Shown one piece after another: positions 13,865 to 16,576 of a stretch of 16,576 bases of DNA. Both the position numbers and the translations under genes were made by a program. Numbering within the stretch: position 1 is the first letter of the stretch; each line of letters opens with the position of its first letter. The stretch comes from Candidatus Nanopelagicaceae bacterium (GTDB lineage Bacteria > Actinomycetota > Actinomycetes > Nanopelagicales > Nanopelagicaceae), in the NCBI GenBank assembly GCA_947489825.1, contig CANLFL010000005.1, positions 1 through 16,576 on the forward strand, written 5' to 3'. The notes under the pieces were generated by a model. It had not been told where the DNA came from. It did no database searches and saw only the letters and a program-made list of their open reading frames with translations.

Positions 13865-14247
13865 TACTTTCTCCAACTCGGCAGCATCGAAGGGACTTCT
13901 TCAATTGCAAACCAGGTGAGATCTTCACCATCTGGTGAAACAAGGAAAATGCAGGCAACCCATTCAAGTGAGATTGGGGCATCGATTGAGATGCTATCTG
14001 CACCCATTTCATTAATCAGCGAATCTGGCACCTCCACAGCTAGTACATAACCTTGTCCACCTTCGCGCAGTTCAAGTGACTCTTCTGCAGCTAACATCGA
14101 GAGAATAAACTCGTGTTCCTCTTCACCAAGTTCTGAATAGGTGCCAATGAACTCTGTCGTAGCAGCAAAGAGAGCAGGAATTGAGATCGAAGTGCTCGCA
14201 AGGAGATCTTCAATCTCCTCAACTGACACTCCTACATAGCTGCGCAT
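13864..14247 (-). CDS. DUF6912-like small acidic protein, unknown function
   Basis: A 127-residue soluble acidic protein. It starts MRSYVGVSVEEIEDLL. The middle part has EEEHEFILSMLAAEESLEL and a strand-like YVLAVEVP. The end is LTWFAIEEVPSML. This layout (M-R-x-Y start, EE-x-E-x-x-x-x-x-LAAxxSL, A-(D/E)-VP, and a closing W-(Y/F)-A-x-(Q/E)-E-(I/V)-P) is what I recall of the actinobacterial DUF6912 family, which has no known function. A TACGCT box lies 7 nt before the ATG, a leaderless layout, inside the 25-nt gap after the CpaE-like gene. The stop overlaps the PdtaS start by one base, tying its expression to the kinase. Confidence 0.78.
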   Translation of the reverse strand: MRSYVGVSVEEIEDLLASTSISIPALFAATTEFIGTYSELGEEEHEFILSMLAAEESLELREGGQGYVLAVEVPDSLINEMGADSISIDAPISLEWVACIFLVSPDGEDLTWFAIEEVPSMLPSWRK

Positions 14248-14254
14248 ATTGCCA

Positions 14255-14260
14255 AGCGTA
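14255..14260 (-). promoter_or_regulatory. Putative -10 box for the DUF6912-pdtaS operon
   Basis: TACGCT on the minus strand, 7 nt before ATG 14247. TTACTC lies 17 nt further upstream as a weak -35, within the last codons of the CpaE-like gene. It would let the DUF6912-like gene and pdtaS be transcribed separately from the SAF/CpaE-like pair. Confidence 0.45.
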
Positions 14261-14272
14261 CAAGGTGTGAGG

Positions 14273-15349
14273 CTATTGAGTAAGTTCGAGCGCTAGCGCT
14301 GCAAGCGATCGTCGAAGTGTGCCTCTGGAATTACTCTCGATCAGAATGGAACGATCTTGGGCAGCGACGCTAACACCTCTGAGGTCAAGTGGAAGAATTC
14401 GTAGGGCGTGAGGTTGCGTTGGTGAGACAACAGAGAGAAATTTCTCTTCCTGCTCATCTCCCTTTTTTCCGGGGGTACGTTGAGTTAAGAGATAAGTGAC
14501 TCGCCCGCGAATTGTCAGCTGAGGTAGAGCCGCTGTGATCTCGCGTAGTGCACGCGAACTTACTACGCGTGGCGAAGAGAATATCCATACATCATCTGCG
14601 GCTTCCAATACCCATGTTGAAAAGATGCTCTCCCAACGTCGATCAAGTAATGAAGGTTCAGAATATGTAATAAGAGCAAGATCAATAAGAACGAAATCTA
14701 CGGTAAGGCTTGCATCGAGAATCAGTTCTACCGCATTGGATGCATTATGACGAGTAATCTCAAAGATTTGTAGCGTCGGGCTGACTTCCTTGAGAACATC
14801 CTTATTTGCATGGCGTTCCCCCAATATCGTTGCGATAGCCGGCATCTGGTGATGTGCATCAATGAGCAAAACTTTCTTGCCGGTGAGTGTGAGTTCGATA
14901 GCAAGATTGAGCGCTGTCAGTGTCACGCCCTCACCATGATTTACTCCCGTCAAAGCAATCATCCTGCAGCGAGATGGAACGTGATGTGTGCTTGTCGATC
15001 TCAGCATGGGAGCTCTGTGAGGCGAGCGAATCATGGCCAATAATTCAATCTCATCCCTCGGCCTAGTCAGGTATCCATCTATTACGTCACTGTGATGAGA
15101 GGCGAGAAAACCTATCGCGCGATCTAAGTACGGTGAAAAAGTTGCAAGTATCTTCGAGTCCAAATCGCAAACGTCACTCGAGTAGATAAGTAAGGGCTTG
15201 GACTCAGTAGAAGTTGTAAGAAAATTTTGCAAAGAGACCACATCTAGTGCACGGAAGATAACGCTCCATCCATGAGAGAAGAGCGTTCCGGCGACCATGG
15301 CCTCAAATTCAGGATCCTTTATCGCAGTGATTACATTGAGTTCAGCCAT
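14273..15349 (-). CDS. CpaE/TadZ-like P-loop protein with a degenerate Walker A motif
   Basis: A 358-residue protein with an N-terminal receiver-like region (about 1-105) and a MinD/ParA-type P-loop domain (about 128-358), the layout of CpaE/TadZ, which help place Tad/Flp pili. The P-loop reads GVNHGEGVTLTALNLA at about 135-150. Aligned with the normal KGGxGKTTxxxNLA, both lysines are replaced (Asn and Val), so ATP hydrolysis is doubtful. The later LLIDAHHQMPAIATILG (Asp164) and FVLIDLAL (Asp223) segments keep the family pattern. I chose ATG 15349, which overlaps the SAF-gene stop by 8 nt. No Shine-Dalgarno sequence is seen, so translation probably depends on reinitiation. No TadA/CpaF ATPase, TadB/C or pilin gene lies nearby, so a pilus role is not established. 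Confidence 0.82.
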   Translation of the reverse strand: MAELNVITAIKDPEFEAMVAGTLFSHGWSVIFRALDVVSLQNFLTTSTESKPLLIYSSDVCDLDSKILATFSPYLDRAIGFLASHHSDVIDGYLTRPRDEIELLAMIRSPHRAPMLRSTSTHHVPSRCRMIALTGVNHGEGVTLTALNLAIELTLTGKKVLLIDAHHQMPAIATILGERHANKDVLKEVSPTLQIFEITRHNASNAVELILDASLTVDFVLIDLALITYSEPSLLDRRWESIFSTWVLEAADDVWIFSSPRVVSSRALREITAALPQLTIRGRVTYLLTQRTPGKKGDEQEEKFLSVVSPTQPHALRILPLDLRGVSVAAQDRSILIESNSRGTLRRSLAALALELTQ

Positions 15350-15953
15350 TTGATTTAACAATGACTAATCTCCCATTTGATGTCCCAGCTAAGAGTCTTT
15401 GGACCTGCGAATTATCAACGGAGACTGTGATCGCCAATCCGTTTCCGAAGTTAGAACTTTTACGATCGATAGAGCGAAGAAATATCCCTGTTAATAGAAG
15501 TTCTGGAGTGCTCAGACTCTGACTATCTTGCGGTTCTGGAACCCAATAGATACTTATTGGCTCCCCTATTTCGATTGTCGCAGGAATGTCAGAGACTGAG
15601 ATATTGAGTGGAACCTGCTCAGCATCAAACTCCTGGAGATCTTCAGTCACTGCACTGGTCGTAACAAATTCACCTGCTGCAATGTAGCGAGTGGTTGTCG
15701 ATCCAATCGGCGATAGCTCTTCAGGTAGGTATAGATCTCGATTACCAACAAGGGAAGCATCGATAAGTTCTAAGTCTGCGGATGTGAGTAAGGATCCAGC
15801 TGAGACAGGATGCGAGACGACCCAATATGCAGAGCTGCGGTCAGAGAGTGCTGCAAATGCAAACGATGAGAGCAAGGCAGCTAGAAAGAGTACGCCGGCA
15901 ACAATGACTCGAGGTGATTTCAATGAGAGTGAGGTATTTAGCTGATGTGACAT
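15342..15953 (-). CDS. SAF-domain membrane-anchored protein (CpaB/RcpC-like)
   Basis: A 203-residue protein. A short cytoplasmic N-terminus precedes one hydrophobic helix (about 16-36, ending SFAFAALSDR), which acts as an anchor or signal. An extracytoplasmic SAF-type domain follows: VVSHPVSAGSLLTSADLELIDA is the characteristic SAF opening, and TTRYIAAGEFVTTSAV is the second strand-loop with the AAGE turn. The remainder (about 105-203) is beta-rich. SAF proteins include CpaB/RcpC of Tad pili, FlgA and sugar-acid enzymes; the single anchor and linkage to a CpaE-like gene favour the CpaB type. Its stop overlaps the CpaE-like start. A promoter with TTGTCA and TAGCGT is found upstream. It is shorter than typical CpaB. 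Confidence 0.84.
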   Translation of the reverse strand: MSHQLNTSLSLKSPRVIVAGVLFLAALLSSFAFAALSDRSSAYWVVSHPVSAGSLLTSADLELIDASLVGNRDLYLPEELSPIGSTTTRYIAAGEFVTTSAVTEDLQEFDAEQVPLNISVSDIPATIEIGEPISIYWVPEPQDSQSLSTPELLLTGIFLRSIDRKSSNFGNGLAITVSVDNSQVQRLLAGTSNGRLVIVKSNG

Positions 15954-15966
15954 AAGGGTGGAGCAA

Positions 15967-15994
15967 ACGCTATTACCTTGATCTTTGCTGACAA
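15967..15994 (-). promoter_or_regulatory. Putative promoter of the SAF/CpaE-like operon
   Basis: On the minus strand, TTGTCA (15989-15994), a 16-nt spacer, then TAGCGT (15967-15972). The distance to ATG 15953 is 13 nt, so the leader would be only a few bases. This is the best -35/-10 pair in the window. Confidence 0.5.
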
Positions 15995-16013
15995 CTTTCC
16001 ACAGTCATCCTTT

Positions 16014-16034
16014 AGGTTGATATAGGTTCAACCT
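16014..16034. repeat. Inverted repeat AGGTTGA-N7-TCAACCT in the divergent SAF/Rv3235 region
   Basis: Perfect 7-bp arms (16014-16020 and 16028-16034) with a 7-bp spacer that contains another AGGT. The 21-bp palindrome lies 44 bp before ATG 16078 and 61 bp before the divergent ATG 15953. It is a plausible operator for a dimeric regulator. The regulator is not identified. Confidence 0.4.
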
Positions 16035-16077
16035 TGAGACCGATGGATCAACAAGGCTAGCTGACAATGCTGGCACC

Positions 16078-16576
16078 ATGACAAATTATTCAAACCCGCA
16101 TTACACATTAACTTCCACTAGCGAAGATCAGACGCTATGGAGTCATCCCATTCTCGATCTCTATCCAGACTCCCCAAGGTTTGAACCTCTTCCACCTCTT
16201 CCGATTCAAAAAGCGAGGCTCTACCTCGTCCCCTCACACTTTGGAGAAGACTTTGATGGCGATGATTGTCCTGAACCGACTTCAGCAGATGAATTACCTG
16301 AACTACATGCTTGGACAATGACTTTTGTCGTCGCACTCCTTGAGATCTGGGCCGGAAGGCGACAACCTGCACAATTAATGGCGCGCTGTCATCGAGTTAT
16401 TTACAACGAGTTAATTAGAAAGACCGGATCTCAGAAAGAGGTCGGTAGAGTGCGAACAATTCATCAAAGCGAGCCACTCGATGGAATCTGTGAATCAACG
16501 ATCACCGTGCGCTTCGGTGAAAGATTACGCGCCATCGTGATTCGCTTTGAGGGCGTTGATGGGCGCTGGTTATGCA
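16078..16576 (+). CDS. Rv3235-family protein, partial at the 3' end
   Basis: The frame is open from ATG 16078 to the window edge (166 codons). The N-terminal half is Pro- and acid-rich and likely disordered. The rest follows the actinobacterial Rv3235-family (DUF6459) pattern: a helix with TFVVALLEIWAGRRQPAQLM, then a basic helix, then beta strands RVRTIHQSEP, CESTITVRFGERLRAIVIRFEG and VDGRWLC. The family normally ends a few residues after this RW-x-C segment, so only the last codons are missing. It is predicted to be soluble; its function is unknown. No Shine-Dalgarno sequence is seen; GACAAT at 16063-16068 could be a -10 box for a near-leaderless transcript. In other actinobacteria this gene is typically found near secA, which could lie to the right. 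Confidence 0.83.
   Translation, partial: MTNYSNPHYTLTSTSEDQTLWSHPILDLYPDSPRFEPLPPLPIQKARLYLVPSHFGEDFDGDDCPEPTSADELPELHAWTMTFVVALLEIWAGRRQPAQLMARCHRVIYNELIRKTGSQKEVGRVRTIHQSEPLDGICESTITVRFGERLRAIVIRFEGVDGRWLC

Noticed and set aside
14273..15953. Calling the SAF/CpaE-like pair a Tad pilus locus
   Set aside because: No secretion ATPase, membrane platform or pilin gene is present in the window.

Overview
The window reads as an ordinary chromosomal stretch of a small, compact actinobacterial genome of moderate to low GC. The taxonomic markers are a WhiB1-type iron-sulfur regulator convergent with a PdtaS-type sensor kinase (the Rv3219/Rv3220c arrangement of Mycobacterium tuberculosis), a DUF6912-like protein and an Rv3235-family protein. 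The density, the GC and the many start codons 6-7 bases after a TAnnnT box suggest a streamlined planktonic actinobacterium such as the freshwater acI/Nanopelagicales group. That assignment is an inference. I see no phage, insertion sequence, CRISPR array or plasmid gene. I count 20 protein genes (two cut by the window edges, one of only 53 codons) and one tRNA gene.

Left part (1-5326): a truncated leftward gene faces away from a TerC-family membrane protein across a 44-bp divergent promoter region. TerC converges with a leftward OmpR-type response regulator/histidine kinase pair coupled by a TAGTG overlap. Divergent from the regulator is a small secreted Ala/Lys/Pro-rich coiled-coil protein. 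The gap between them carries a two-copy 11-bp-period direct repeat that looks like an OmpR-family binding site. A GH13 alpha-glucosidase follows on the same strand.

Middle part (5323-11304): a long leftward series. In transcription order it is a LacI-family repressor, a PatB/MalY-type C-S lyase, a PYROXD2-like FAD oxidoreductase, a cystathionine gamma-synthase-family enzyme, a 53-residue membrane peptide with an acidic tail, a three-helix membrane protein with a CNIG motif, and a short ribosome hibernation factor. The first three are tightly packed (15-nt gap, then 8-nt overlap) and look like an operon controlled by the repressor. The cystathionine-family enzyme and the 53-residue gene have their own leaderless-type promoters.

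Right part (11305-16576): MsrA (leftward), tRNA-Arg(CCG) and whiB1 (rightward), then a leftward group transcribed in the order SAF-domain protein, CpaE/TadZ-like protein with a degenerate P-loop, DUF6912-like protein, PdtaS. Within this group, overlapping start/stop codons couple the SAF gene to the CpaE-like gene and the DUF6912-like gene to pdtaS. The window ends inside an Rv3235-family gene running rightward.

The points most worth following up are the orphan SAF/CpaE-like pair, the OmpR-type repeat, the 53-aa/CNIG membrane pair, the LacI/C-S-lyase operon, and the recurrent leaderless promoter architecture.
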